Below are positions 1 through 8,986 of a stretch of 64,000 nucleotides of DNA, in pieces. The DNA lies in assembly GCA_904419295.1 (NCBI GenBank), contig CAJFRA010000001.1, forward strand, positions 121,768-185,767. The letters run 5' to 3'. Source of the DNA: Candidatus Pseudobutyricicoccus lothianensis. GTDB taxonomy: Bacteria > Bacillota > Clostridia > Oscillospirales > Butyricicoccaceae. The stretch's first letter is position 1, and every line of letters begins with the position of its first letter. The notes under the pieces were generated by a model. The model saw only the letters and a list, made by a program, of their open reading frames with translations, was not told where the DNA came from and searched no databases. Position numbers and translations under genes: made by a program.

Positions 1-55
1 GTGTAAAATAGACAAGATACCCCACTGAACCGGCGGAAACAATTATAACAGAGTA

Positions 56-84
56 TTGAAATAAAAACAATTCGAGTATATAAT
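56..84 (+). promoter_or_regulatory. Sigma-A type promoter of glyA
   Basis: TTGAAA and TATAAT are separated by 17 bp. They lie about 75 bp upstream of the glyA start, which leaves an untranslated leader of roughly 70 nt in which no riboswitch fold was recognised. Confidence 0.7.
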
Positions 85-160
85 AAAACTGGAGACTGAA
101 GAAAAAAATCCCGGAGATTATGGGAGGATAATGGATCAGAGGATTAGGAGGTAGGAGACC

Positions 161-1405
161 ATGTATCGAGAAAATATGGATCTAGTCAAGCAATTCGATC
201 CCGAGGTGGGCAATGCGATTCAAAGCGAATACGATCGCCAGCGCCGCAACATCGAGCTGATCGCGTCGGAAAACATCGTCAGCCCGGCCGTGCTGGCAGC
301 GATGGGCACTGTGCTGACCAACAAATACGCCGAAGGCTACCCCCGCAAGCGCTATTATGGCGGTTGTGAGTGTGTGGACGTAGTGGAAGACATCGCCCGG
401 GACCGGGCCTGCAAGCTCTTCCAGGCAGACCATGCCAACGTACAGCCCCACAGCGGCGCTTCGGCCAACCTGGCCGTGTATTTCGCCCTGGTCAAGCCGG
501 GCGATACCGTGTTGGGCATGAACCTGGCCAACGGCGGGCATCTGACCCACGGCAGCCCGGTGAACATTTCAGGCAGCTATTACAATGTGGTGCCCTATAA
601 CTTGAACCCGGAGACCGAGCGCATCGATTACGACGAGGTGCGGGCCCTGGCCAAAGAGCACAAGCCCAAAATGATCATCGCCGGCGCGTCCGCCTATCCC
701 CGTGAGATCCGTTTTGATATTTTCGCCGACATCGCCAAAGAAGTAGGCGCTTACCTGTTTGTGGATATGGCCCACATTGCCGGCCTGGTGGCTGCGGGCC
801 TGCACATGAGCCCCATCCCCTATGCGGATGTGGTGACCACCACCACCCACAAGACCCTGCGGGGTCCCCGCGGCGGCTTGATCCTGTGCAAGGAAGAGCT
901 GGCCAAACAGATCGATAAGGCCGTGTTCCCCGGCACCCAGGGCGGCCCGCTGGAACACATCATCGCCGCCAAGGCCGTGTGCTTCGGCGAGGCTCTGAAG
1001 CCCGAGTTCAAGACCTACCAGGAACAGGTGGTCAAAAACGCCAAGGCTTTGGCCGACGCTCTGCTGAAAGAGGGCTTTGACCTGGTATCCGGCGGCACAG
1101 ACAACCACCTGATGCTGGTGGATCTGCGCAATTTCCACGTGACAGGCAAAGAGATGCAGAAGCGGCTGGACGAAGTGTATATCACAGCCAACAAAAATGC
1201 AGTGGCCAACGACCCGGAGAGCCCCTTCGTCACAAGCGGCATCCGCATCGGCACACCGGCCATCACCACCCGCGGCTTCCAGGAAGAGGATATGCCCAAG
1301 ATCGCCGAGCTGATCAAATTGGCTGCGGTGGATTTCGACAACAAAGCCGATTATATCCGGGCGGAAGTCAACAAGCTGTGCCAGAAATACCCGCTGTTTG
1401 ACTAA
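161..1405 (+). CDS. glyA: Serine hydroxymethyltransferase
   Basis: This PLP enzyme interconverts serine and glycine while loading one-carbon units onto tetrahydrofolate as 5,10-methylene-THF. The 414-residue length is normal for bacterial GlyA. The early '[13 protein letters not shown]' stretch and the PLP-lysine motif '[14 protein letters not shown]' are both present. The start is supported by AGGAGG about 8 nt upstream. Its product feeds thyX (3216) and the folate cyclo-ligase (6406) in the same block, although a hairpin after the gene suggests separate transcription. Confidence 0.97.
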   Translation: MYRENMDLVKQFDPEVGNAIQSEYDRQRRNIELIASENIVSPAVLAAMGTVLTNKYAEGYPRKRYYGGCECVDVVEDIARDRACKLFQADHANVQPHSGASANLAVYFALVKPGDTVLGMNLANGGHLTHGSPVNISGSYYNVVPYNLNPETERIDYDEVRALAKEHKPKMIIAGASAYPREIRFDIFADIAKEVGAYLFVDMAHIAGLVAAGLHMSPIPYADVVTTTTHKTLRGPRGGLILCKEELAKQIDKAVFPGTQGGPLEHIIAAKAVCFGEALKPEFKTYQEQVVKNAKALADALLKEGFDLVSGGTDNHLMLVDLRNFHVTGKEMQKRLDEVYITANKNAVANDPESPFVTSGIRIGTPAITTRGFQEEDMPKIAELIKLAAVDFDNKADYIRAEVNKLCQKYPLFD

Positions 1406-1450
1406 AATACCAAAGCCGACTGCCTGGCCGGCACTACACCATGCAACCAT

Positions 1451-1480
1451 GGGGCGCAAGGACACGATGCCTTGCGCCCC
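1451..1480 (+). terminator. Hairpin after glyA
   Basis: A perfect 11-bp stem (GGGGCGCAAGG / CCTTGCGCCCC) with an 8-nt loop sits between glyA and the next gene. The following bases (GTTCTGTG) are only weakly T-rich, so it may be a partial terminator or attenuator. Confidence 0.55.
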
Positions 1481-1500
1481 GTTCTGTGAGGAGGAAACCT

Positions 1501-2364
1501 GTGGAAAAGCTCCGTTCACTCCGCGATGCGGTGGGTTATATCCTGCTGTTTGTGGCGGTACAGTATTTGTGTTCTCTGGTGGCATCCTATGGGGTGCTGG
1601 CCTATTTTTACCGGATGGACCCGGGAGCCAGCGCCGAAGAGTATGTGGCCTTTGCCCAAGCTTTTGACAGCCGTTACGGCACGGCTCTGCTCAGCCTGAG
1701 CGAAGTGATCACGCTGGCGGCCGTCTGGGCCATGGGTCGGGCCAGAGGCCTGGGGTTTGGCGCCATGATCGGCAGGGGCAGAGGGATCTCCCAAAGTCTT
1801 GTGCCCTGGCTGCTGCTGGCCGGTTTGTGCGGCAATGTATTCGTCTCCGGCGCTATGGACCTGCTGCCCTTCTCCCAAGCCTTGCAGGATTCGTACCAAC
1901 AGGCTTCCAGCGCCCTGGATTCCTCCTGGATGCTGATGAACGTGCTGTCGGTGGCCGTGCTGGCGCCCATCACAGAGGAAGTGGTGTTCCGGGGGCTGGC
2001 CCTTTCCCGCCTGCGCCAGGCCATGCCCGCTTGGCTGGCGGTGCTGGCCCAGGGGCTGGTGTTCGGGCTGATCCATGGCCAGCTGCTCTGGATGCTCTAC
2101 GCCGTGGTGTTCGGCGTGGTGCTGGGCTGGGTGCGGGTCAAAACAGGCAGCTTGGGGGCGGCCATCCTGCTGCATGTGGGGTTCAACGTATCCTCCTTTT
2201 TTGCCGGGTTGTTTTACATCCTGGCGCCCCAAAACCTGTGGGGCGAACTGTTCGTGTGCCTGTTGGGGGGCGTTGGGCTGGTGGCCTGCCTGTTCCAGGT
2301 GGCCAGGCAGAGCAGGGGGAGCAGTCTCCCACTTTTGCCCGGCGAGGGGGAAGAACAGGCCTAG
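1501..2364 (+). CDS. CPBP family intramembrane metalloprotease (first copy)
   Basis: This is a multi-pass membrane protein of about 287 residues with the CPBP/Abi signature: 'EEVVFRG' followed by a second His motif 'GLIHGQ' and a third segment 'LHVGFNVSS'. The family includes CAAX-type prenyl proteases and uncharacterised bacterial membrane proteases. I chose GTG at 1501 because GAGGAGG lies just upstream; the longer ORF from 1441 would run through the hairpin. A second paralogue is at 6978. The substrate is unknown. Confidence 0.85.
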   Translation: MEKLRSLRDAVGYILLFVAVQYLCSLVASYGVLAYFYRMDPGASAEEYVAFAQAFDSRYGTALLSLSEVITLAAVWAMGRARGLGFGAMIGRGRGISQSLVPWLLLAGLCGNVFVSGAMDLLPFSQALQDSYQQASSALDSSWMLMNVLSVAVLAPITEEVVFRGLALSRLRQAMPAWLAVLAQGLVFGLIHGQLLWMLYAVVFGVVLGWVRVKTGSLGAAILLHVGFNVSSFFAGLFYILAPQNLWGELFVCLLGGVGLVACLFQVARQSRGSSLPLLPGEGEEQA

Positions 2365-2422
2365 AGTGTCACCGCCCTGAGCCACCGGGCTTTGGTGCCC
2401 AAAGTTTTATGCAGATTTCACC

Positions 2423-2451
2423 TTGTTCCACAGCGGGAAATAGGGTAGAAT
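2423..2451 (+). promoter_or_regulatory. Promoter upstream of the WecG/TagA gene
   Basis: TTGTTC and TAGAAT are separated by 17 bp, about 35-50 bp upstream of the coding start. The match is moderate but the spacing is ideal. Confidence 0.5.
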
Positions 2452-2502
2452 AGGGTCGTATAGATTGGATAGAGAGGACTGTCGATTATCCGAGTACAGA
2501 TT

Positions 2503-3213
2503 ATGGCTGTGGCCTTTGATAACGTGACCATGGATGAGGCGGTGGCCCAGGCGGTGGAGAACCTGCAGAGCAAGCGGCGCTGCATGGTGGTCACCCCCAA
2601 CGCCGAGATCGCCCAATCCTGTGTGACCGATGACCGCCTGCGGGAGATCGTCCGCAAGGCGGGCCTTGTGCTGCCCGACGGCATCGGCGTCATCTATGCG
2701 TCCCGCATTTTGAAAAAACCGCTGAAGCAGCGGGTGCCCGGCGTGGAATTTGGCGAAAATTTGGTTTCTGCCCTGCGGGATACCGGAAAGACGATATTCT
2801 TTTTAGGGGGCAAGCCCGGCGTGGCCGAGGAAGCAGCCCACCGCCTGCAAGTCAAATACCCGGGGCTGAAAGTAGCCGGCACCAAAGACGGTTACTTCCA
2901 GCGGGAAGAGGAGGCGGTGGAAGCCGTGCAGCAGGCAAAGCCCGATGTGTTGTTCGTCTGCCTGGGTTCCCCCAAACAGGAGTATTTTATGGCCGACCAC
3001 TTTGATCAACTGGGGGCCACGCTGATGGTGGGCCTGGGAGGCTCGCTGGATGTTTACGCCGGCAAAGTGGAGCGGGCGCCAGCCCTGTTCCGCAAATTGG
3101 GCCTGGAGTGGTTTTACCGCCTGCTGCGGCAGCCCAGCCGCTTGGGACGCATGATGAAGCTGCCCCAGTATTTGTGGCAGTCCATCCGCTGGCGGATGAA
3201 AGGGGAAAAATAA
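2503..3213 (+). CDS. WecG/TagA/CpsF family glycosyltransferase
   Basis: This enzyme probably adds an N-acetylmannosamine-type sugar to a lipid-linked precursor in wall teichoic acid or surface polysaccharide synthesis. Visible family motifs are 'VTPNAEI', 'LPDGIGVIYASR', 'PGVEF' and 'LGSPKQE'. The ATG at 2503 has no nearby SD. In-frame codons upstream read as 'RVQI' and would complete the usual family N-terminus (V-x-I-x-x-V-x-F-D-N-V-T-M), so translation may begin at ATT 2485, which has AGAGAGGA about 6 nt before it. An in-frame TAG at 2470-2472 limits any further extension. Confidence 0.88.
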   Translation: MAVAFDNVTMDEAVAQAVENLQSKRRCMVVTPNAEIAQSCVTDDRLREIVRKAGLVLPDGIGVIYASRILKKPLKQRVPGVEFGENLVSALRDTGKTIFFLGGKPGVAEEAAHRLQVKYPGLKVAGTKDGYFQREEEAVEAVQQAKPDVLFVCLGSPKQEYFMADHFDQLGATLMVGLGGSLDVYAGKVERAPALFRKLGLEWFYRLLRQPSRLGRMMKLPQYLWQSIRWRMKGEK

Positions 3214-3215
3214 CG

Positions 3216-3971
3216 ATGCCAACTGTCACATTGCTGAGCCATACGCCGGAGCCGGAACGCCTGGTGGCCGCTGCTGCCCGGATGTGCTATTCAGCGGCGG
3301 ACGCCGCCACCATCTGGGATGGGCTGACGGAGGAAAAGACCGCCGGCTTTTTGGACATGCTCACCGAGATCGGCCACGAGAGCCCGGTGGAGCACGCCTC
3401 TTTTACCTTTGCCATCGAAGGGGTATCCCGGTCGCTGCTGGCCCAGATCACCCGGCACCGCATTGCCTCCTTCAGCGTGCAATCCCAGCGCTATGTGCGG
3501 GAAAAGGCCTTTGAATATGTGCTGCCGCCTGAGATCGCCGCAGTGCCCCAGGCCAAAGCGCTGTTTGAGCAGCAGATGGAGCGGGACCAGCAGGCCTATG
3601 ACCAGCTGACGGAGATCTTATCCGCCCGCCACCAAGAGGCCTTGGAGCAACAGGGGATGCCCCCCGAAGAAGCGGCCAAAGCCGCCCGGAAAAAGGCCAT
3701 TGAAGACGCCCGCTTTGTGTTGCCCAACGCCTGCTGCACCAAGATGGTGATGACCATGAACGTGCGGTCTTTGTACAATTTCTTCCGCCTGCGCTGCTGC
3801 AACCGGGCCCAGTGGGAGATCCGGGAGGTGGCCCGGCAGATGCTGCTGGAATGCCGCAAAGCGGCGCCTCACCTGTTTGCCAAAGCGGGCCCTGCCTGCC
3901 TGTATGGCCCCTGTTCCGAGGGGAAGATGTGCTGCGGGCAGATGGAAGAAGTCCGCCGTCTCTACCGGTGA
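3216..3971 (+). CDS. thyX: FAD-dependent thymidylate synthase
   Basis: ThyX makes dTMP from dUMP using methylene-THF as carbon donor and reduced flavin as reductant, regenerating THF directly. The signature 'RHRIASFSVQSQRY' (RHR-x7-S type) is present near residue 80, followed by a normal C-terminal half. The protein has 251 residues. ATG 3216 was chosen over the upstream ORF start because AGGGG lies just before it and it begins two bases after the previous stop. The thymidylate kinase gene follows 5 bp later, so the two steps to dTDP are coupled. Confidence 0.95.
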   Translation: MPTVTLLSHTPEPERLVAAAARMCYSAADAATIWDGLTEEKTAGFLDMLTEIGHESPVEHASFTFAIEGVSRSLLAQITRHRIASFSVQSQRYVREKAFEYVLPPEIAAVPQAKALFEQQMERDQQAYDQLTEILSARHQEALEQQGMPPEEAAKAARKKAIEDARFVLPNACCTKMVMTMNVRSLYNFFRLRCCNRAQWEIREVARQMLLECRKAAPHLFAKAGPACLYGPCSEGKMCCGQMEEVRRLYR

Positions 3972-3976
3972 GCGCC

Positions 3977-4645
3977 ATGGCGGGAGAATTGATCGTGATC
4001 GAGGGCACCGACGGCTCGGGCAAATCCACCCAGTTCGCCCGGCTGTGCCAGCGGCTGGAACAGGAAGGGGTGGACTTCCGCAAAGAAGTGTTCCCCCGGT
4101 ATGGGCAGCCTTCGGCGGCGTTGCTGGAAATGTATTTGTCCGGCCAGTTTGGCAGCCACCCCCAGGATGTGAACCCTTATGCAGCATCCGCTTTCTTTGC
4201 CGTGGACCGCTATGCCTCGTATAAAACCGGGTGGCAGGCGTACCATAAAGAGGGTGGCCTGATGTTGTGCGACCGCTACACCACATCCAATGCGGTGCAC
4301 CAGGCATCCAAACTGCCCGAAGAACAGGCCGGTCCTTTTTTGGATTGGCTGTTCGACTTTGAATATGAAAAGCTGGGCCTGCCCAGGCCCACATTGGTCT
4401 TCTTTTTGGACATGCCCACCGAACAAGCTTTGGAGCTGCTGCACAGGCGCCAAGGCGATCAGGGGGATATCCACGAAAAAGACCCTGCCTATTTGGCACA
4501 GTGCCGCCGCAGGGCGCTGGCTGTCTGCCGGCGGTATGGCTGGCGGCGGGTGGAATGTGCACCGGGCGGCCGCTTGCGGGACCCGGAGCAGATCCACCAG
4601 GAGATCTGGGAGCAGATCTGGACGAAAATCCACAAAAAACAATAG
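3977..4645 (+). CDS. tmk: Thymidylate kinase
   Basis: Phosphorylates dTMP to dTDP. The P-loop 'GTDGSGKST' is near the N-terminus, with 'DRYTTSNAVHQ' as the DR(Y/H) nucleoside-binding motif. The variant sequence and 222-residue length fit the Clostridia dTMP kinase branch. An in-frame GTG at 3968 overlaps the thyX stop and is an alternative start. It sits directly after thyX, the enzyme that makes its substrate. Confidence 0.9.
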   Translation: MAGELIVIEGTDGSGKSTQFARLCQRLEQEGVDFRKEVFPRYGQPSAALLEMYLSGQFGSHPQDVNPYAASAFFAVDRYASYKTGWQAYHKEGGLMLCDRYTTSNAVHQASKLPEEQAGPFLDWLFDFEYEKLGLPRPTLVFFLDMPTEQALELLHRRQGDQGDIHEKDPAYLAQCRRRALAVCRRYGWRRVECAPGGRLRDPEQIHQEIWEQIWTKIHKKQ

Positions 4646-4659
4646 AAAACGGTGAAATT

Positions 4660-5565
4660 ATGCTACCATTCCGAGAGATCGCCATTGAGGACAAAGGGGC
4701 TATCGAAGAGAAATTCAACCTGGAACCGGCGCGGATGACTGAACGCTGCTTCACAGACGCCTTCATCTGGCGCTGCCGTTACCGCACGTTGTTTGCCATC
4801 CAGGGGGATTTCCTCTTCATGCTGTCCATGGGCGAAGAAGCGGAAGTGTTGACGTATTTGTTCCCCTTGGGCAAAGGCGACCGGCGCTTGGCGCTGGATG
4901 CCATTGCCCAGGATGCGGCCCAGCGGGGCAAGCCCTACCGGATCCTCGCCTGTTCCCCGGAGCAGAAGGCAGAGGTAGAGGCCCTGCTGCCCGGCCGCTA
5001 TGCCTTTACCGAGGACAGGGACAACTTCGATTACATCTACACCAGCGAATCCCTGGCCACCCTCAAGGGCAAAAAGCTCCACTCCAAGCGGAATTTTATC
5101 AACCGCTTTTTGCAGCAGTATGAAGGCCGGTGGCGCTATGAGGTACTGGATCCGGCGAAGCATCAGGAAGAGATCATGAAATTTCACCATTTGTGGTGTG
5201 AGCGCCATGGGGAACCCAAGGCGGACACCACAGTCTACGAACATTGCGCTGTATGGCAGGCGTTGGAGCACTATGAGGCTTTGGGTATGCGGGGCGGTGT
5301 GCTGTATGTAGATGGGGCTATGGCTGCCTTTACCATGGGCAGTCCCTCCAGCTGCGATACGCTGACCGTGCAGATCGAAAAGGCTTTGGCGGATCTGCCC
5401 GGCTGTTATCCCATGATCAACCGGGAGTTCATTGCCCACTCCGGTATGGATTGCACCTATGTCAACCGGGAGGAAGACATGGGCATCGAGGGGCTGCGCA
5501 AGGCGAAACTGTCCTACTACCCGGTGGAGTTGACGGTGAAATACCGTATGGAGCCTCTGGCATGA
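4660..5565 (+). CDS. DUF2156 (LPG synthase C-terminal-like) protein
   Basis: A soluble protein of 301 residues resembling the C-terminal GNAT-fold domain of phosphatidylglycerol lysyltransferase (DUF2156). Seen features are 'GKKLHSKRNFINRF', an internal aminoacyl-transferase-like half, and the end 'EGLRKAKLSYYPVELTVKY', typical of the family. No membrane segments are visible, so it is the stand-alone form whose acceptor is unknown. ATG 4660 follows the tmk stop by 14 bp. It overlaps the next GNAT gene by ATGA, which suggests co-translation. Confidence 0.8.
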   Translation: MLPFREIAIEDKGAIEEKFNLEPARMTERCFTDAFIWRCRYRTLFAIQGDFLFMLSMGEEAEVLTYLFPLGKGDRRLALDAIAQDAAQRGKPYRILACSPEQKAEVEALLPGRYAFTEDRDNFDYIYTSESLATLKGKKLHSKRNFINRFLQQYEGRWRYEVLDPAKHQEEIMKFHHLWCERHGEPKADTTVYEHCAVWQALEHYEALGMRGGVLYVDGAMAAFTMGSPSSCDTLTVQIEKALADLPGCYPMINREFIAHSGMDCTYVNREEDMGIEGLRKAKLSYYPVELTVKYRMEPLA

Positions 5566-6380
5566 TGGAGTGGGCCAAGCCAGGGGACAAGGAGGCGCTG
5601 GTGGAGTTGTTCCACCTGTGCTTCCCTGGGGAAGAGGACTTTTGTCGCTGGTATTTCGGCCGGCTGTGGCAGCCCGGGCAAACGCTGGTGTGCCGCCGGG
5701 CAGAGGGGATCGCCGCCATGCTGCAGCTGCTGCCCCGCCGCATTGGCTGGCAGGAGCAAAGTTGGCCTGCCGCCTATGTGTTCGCTGTGGGGACCCACCC
5801 GAATTGGCGGGGCCAGGGGTTGGCCGGCGCGCTGCTGCGGCAAGCGGAACAGGAGGCGGCGGACCAGGGGGCTCAGACCTTGTTCCTGGTCCCCCAAAGA
5901 CCTTCGTTGTTTCAATACTATGCCCGTTTTGGCTACCGGACGGCTTTTTCCCTGGCAGTAGAACAGGTGGAAGCCAAGGCGGGGCCGGCGGACTTGCGGC
6001 TTGCAGGACCGGATGACCTGCCGGCGATGCAAAAGATATACCAAGATGAAATGGGCGGCAGGCCCTATGTGGAGCGCCCTGCTCGGGATTTTCAAGACCA
6101 GTTGGCCTTGTACCAGGGCCAGGTGTGGTTGCTGGAGCGCCAGGGCCTGCCGGTGGCCTATGGTTTTGCGGAAGAAGAGGAAGGCCGGTGGCGTCTGGCA
6201 GAGGCCATGGGGCCTGGTAAAAGGGAACTGGCCGCCGCCCTGTTTGCTCAAAAGGGCCAGGATTCCGGTCTGCTGCGCACGGCAGGCGGCACCGTGCCCT
6301 TTGCCATGGCGCTGCCCATAGGCCGCACCCGCTACAGCTGGCAGGGGGCCCAGGGATATTGCAATTTGCTGTTCAATTAG
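5562..6380 (+). CDS. GNAT family N-acetyltransferase
   Basis: A 272-residue protein with an N-terminal GNAT domain: 'VFAVGTHPNWRGQGLAGALL' is the acetyl-CoA pyrophosphate loop (R/Q-x-x-G-x-G/A). The 'LFQYYARFGYRTAF' segment is typical of Eis-like or two-domain GNATs, and the C-terminal half is less conserved. It starts by ATGA overlap with the DUF2156 gene, so the two GNAT-fold proteins are probably made together. The substrate is unknown. Confidence 0.82.
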   Translation: MMEWAKPGDKEALVELFHLCFPGEEDFCRWYFGRLWQPGQTLVCRRAEGIAAMLQLLPRRIGWQEQSWPAAYVFAVGTHPNWRGQGLAGALLRQAEQEAADQGAQTLFLVPQRPSLFQYYARFGYRTAFSLAVEQVEAKAGPADLRLAGPDDLPAMQKIYQDEMGGRPYVERPARDFQDQLALYQGQVWLLERQGLPVAYGFAEEEEGRWRLAEAMGPGKRELAAALFAQKGQDSGLLRTAGGTVPFAMALPIGRTRYSWQGAQGYCNLLFN

Positions 6381-6405
6381 AGGAATCAGCCGAAAGGAGG
6401 CCAAA

Positions 6406-6981
6406 ATGGACAAACAAGAGTGCCGCCAGCTGGCTCGCCAGCGTTTGGCCCAGCTGACGCCCCAGGCGTTGGAGGGGCGCGGCCAGGCCTTTTGCCAAAA
6501 GCTGCTGGCCATGGAGGATTACCAGCGGGCTCACACGGTGTTTTGCTACCTTTCGGTGGAAAGGGAACCGGATACGTATCCATTGATCCGTCAGGCCCTG
6601 GCCCAGGGCAAACGGGTGTGCGCACCGGTGTGCATCCGCCGGGGGGTGATGCGGGCACGTCTGCTCCAAAGTTTGGAGGACCTTGTGCCGGGGCGCTATC
6701 AGATCCCGATGCCGCCGGAGGGAGCCCCTTGGGTAGAGCCGGAGGAGATCGATTTTGGGGTGATCCCCTGTGTGGCCTGTGGGCGGGATGGCTCCCGGCT
6801 GGGCCATGGGGCGGGCTTTTATGACCGCTTTTTGCAGCAGGGCTCCTTTTTCCGCGTGGCTCTGTGCCATGGGGAAGCACTGCTGGACACAGTGCCCACC
6901 GACCCCCACGACCAGCGGATGGACGCCATCGTCACGCCGGAAGAGGTCTTGTTTTTTGATGGAAGGCAGGGCAGGCTATGA
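6406..6981 (+). CDS. 5-formyltetrahydrofolate cyclo-ligase
   Basis: Converts 5-formyl-THF to 5,10-methenyl-THF with ATP, rescuing folate trapped by side reactions of serine hydroxymethyltransferase. The C-terminal motif 'GHGAGFYDRFL' matches the family G-x-G-x-G-[YF]-Y-D-R signature. The 191-residue length is normal. AAAGGAGG precedes the ATG by 6 nt. The next gene overlaps by ATGA. With glyA and thyX it makes a folate-linked cluster. Confidence 0.93.
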   Translation: MDKQECRQLARQRLAQLTPQALEGRGQAFCQKLLAMEDYQRAHTVFCYLSVEREPDTYPLIRQALAQGKRVCAPVCIRRGVMRARLLQSLEDLVPGRYQIPMPPEGAPWVEPEEIDFGVIPCVACGRDGSRLGHGAGFYDRFLQQGSFFRVALCHGEALLDTVPTDPHDQRMDAIVTPEEVLFFDGRQGRL

Positions 6982-7847
6982 ACCCGGTGCTCCACTCGCT
7001 GTTGCCCGCCTTTTCCATGGCTTTGCTGCTGCTTGGCGGCCTGGCGCCGCTGAACAACCGGTGGTTGCCGCCTTTGGCCACGGCTACCCTTTTGGAATGC
7101 GTGGCGTTTTTGGTGCCTATGGCGGTATTTGGGGTCATCCAGCGGCGGCTGGGCACGCCATTGCGGATGCGCCTGCGGCTTGCGCCGCCCCGCTTTTGGC
7201 CATTGACGTTTTTTGTGGCTGGGGCAGTGTCGCTGCTTTCTTTTTTCCTCAATTACCTCATGGCCTTGGCCACCGGCGGCGCCCTGTTAGAAGGAACCAC
7301 GTACGACGCAGTCTCCCGGTTCGGCGGCGCACCTGGATGGCTGTTGGTGCTGGCGTTGGCCCTGCTGCCCGCTCTGGTGGAGGAGTTGTTTTTTCGGGGG
7401 GCGCTGCTCTCCGGCCTGGAAAAATGGGGGCAAGGGGCGGCGATCCTGGTTTCTTCCCTTTGTTTTGCCCTGGTCCATGGCAGCGCCGCCAACTTTTTGG
7501 GCCCTCTGGTGGCCGGCCTTCTGTTCGGCTACCTGACTGTAATCACCGGTTCTCTCTGGCCCGCTGTGGTGGGTCACCTGTGCAATAACTTGGTTTATTT
7601 GTGGATGGGCTATGTGCTCAAACGGTATGCCGCCTTTGGCATCTGGCCCTATTTTCTGCTGATCACGGTGGCTCTGTTGTTCGTGTTTACTTATTTGGCC
7701 GCTTCTTCTTTGGAGCGGCTGGTGGAAAAAGGGCGCGCGCCCCGCTTAAAAGGGGCCATAGGCCCCTGGGCGGCTGTACAAAAGCTGGCCTGCCCGGGCG
7801 TTCTGGCTACGGCGGTCCTTTTCATCCTGAAACTTGTATTGCTGTAA
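6978..7847 (+). CDS. CPBP family intramembrane metalloprotease (second copy)
   Basis: A multi-pass membrane protein of 289 residues with 'EELFFRGALL' (motif 1), 'ALVHGS' (motif 2) and 'GHLCNNL' (motif 3) of the CPBP family. It overlaps the cyclo-ligase stop by ATGA. It differs clearly from the copy at 1501, so this is not a recent duplication. Function is unknown beyond the predicted membrane protease fold. Confidence 0.87.
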   Translation: MNPVLHSLLPAFSMALLLLGGLAPLNNRWLPPLATATLLECVAFLVPMAVFGVIQRRLGTPLRMRLRLAPPRFWPLTFFVAGAVSLLSFFLNYLMALATGGALLEGTTYDAVSRFGGAPGWLLVLALALLPALVEELFFRGALLSGLEKWGQGAAILVSSLCFALVHGSAANFLGPLVAGLLFGYLTVITGSLWPAVVGHLCNNLVYLWMGYVLKRYAAFGIWPYFLLITVALLFVFTYLAASSLERLVEKGRAPRLKGAIGPWAAVQKLACPGVLATAVLFILKLVLL

Positions 7848-7868
7848 GCAAAGCAGGGAGGTGCATCA

Positions 7869-8981
7869 ATGCTTACCACAGGCCAATACGCGGCGGAAAA
7901 ACAGCCGCGGCCCCGGAAAAAACGAAAAAAGAAAAACAAAGCCGGCACGATGATGAATACGCTGAGCTACTTGGTGTTTATCTTAGGCGTCTCTTTGCTG
8001 CTGGCCGGGTTCTTCATCTATGTGGCCAACGATGTGTTTGCCTTTGTGAAAGAGGAGCACGTGGTGGTGCTGGATCTGCCCGACAATGCCAGTCACAGCG
8101 AAGTGGCCACCATGTTGAAAGACGAAGGGGTCATCCAGTGCAAATGGGCGTTTAAGCTCTATGCTGCCCTGTCCACCGACAGTGATACATTCAAATCCGG
8201 CAAATTTGAAGTGAGCTCCGACATGGATTACGGCCAGATCATCAACACCCTCAACCGGGTAGCCACTTACACGGAAATGGTGGATGTGACCATCCCTGAG
8301 GGCTATACCATCCAGCAGATCGCCGAGCTGTTGGAAGAAAGCAGGGTGTGCGGCGCCGACGACCTGATCGAAACGGCCAATACCTACCCCTTCAAGCACG
8401 AGTTTTTGCAGGATGTGCCCATGGAGGAGAACCGGTTGGAGGGATTCCTCTTCCCGGATACTTACCAGTTTTATGTCAATGACAGCACGGTGCGGGTGCT
8501 CAACACCATGCTCAACAACTTCAACAACAAATACACCGATGAGATGCGGGAATTGACCGCCAATTCCGGCTTGACCATGCGGGAGATCTTGGCAGTCGCT
8601 TCCATGGTGGAACGGGAAGCCAAGCTGCCGGAAGAGCGGGCCACCATTGCCGGCGTCATTTACAACCGGCTGAACAACCCTTCGGAATTCCCCCATTTGG
8701 ATATCGACGCCACTGTGCAATATGCTTTGGGTGAGCACAAAGAGCAACTGACCCAGGAAGACCTGCAGATCGACAGCCCCTACAACACCTATGTGGTGGA
8801 AGGGTTGCCGGCAGGGCCCATCTGCAACCCGGGCCTGCCTTCGATCCTGGCTGCGCTGCAGCCTGAAGACCACAACTATTACTTCTATGTGGCCAACCCG
8901 GAGGACGGAAGCCATCTGTTTGCACGGACTTATGCCCAGCACCAAGAAAATGTAGCGGCCATGCAGGCGTTAGCGGGGTAG
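7869..8981 (+). CDS. mltG: Endolytic murein transglycosylase MltG
   Basis: Cleaves nascent glycan strands at the membrane and so sets peptidoglycan chain length. A Lys/Arg-rich cytoplasmic N-terminus is followed by one TM segment (about residues 35-60), a LysM-like region ('EGYTIQQIAELLEE'), then 'EGFLFPDTYQF' and the catalytic region 'VASMVEREA' with the Glu. The end 'NPGLPSILAALQP' is family-typical. The 370 residues are of normal length, and GGGAGG precedes the ATG. Confidence 0.95.
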   Translation: MLTTGQYAAEKQPRPRKKRKKKNKAGTMMNTLSYLVFILGVSLLLAGFFIYVANDVFAFVKEEHVVVLDLPDNASHSEVATMLKDEGVIQCKWAFKLYAALSTDSDTFKSGKFEVSSDMDYGQIINTLNRVATYTEMVDVTIPEGYTIQQIAELLEESRVCGADDLIETANTYPFKHEFLQDVPMEENRLEGFLFPDTYQFYVNDSTVRVLNTMLNNFNNKYTDEMRELTANSGLTMREILAVASMVEREAKLPEERATIAGVIYNRLNNPSEFPHLDIDATVQYALGEHKEQLTQEDLQIDSPYNTYVVEGLPAGPICNPGLPSILAALQPEDHNYYFYVANPEDGSHLFARTYAQHQENVAAMQALAG

Positions 8982-8986
8982 CGGAT

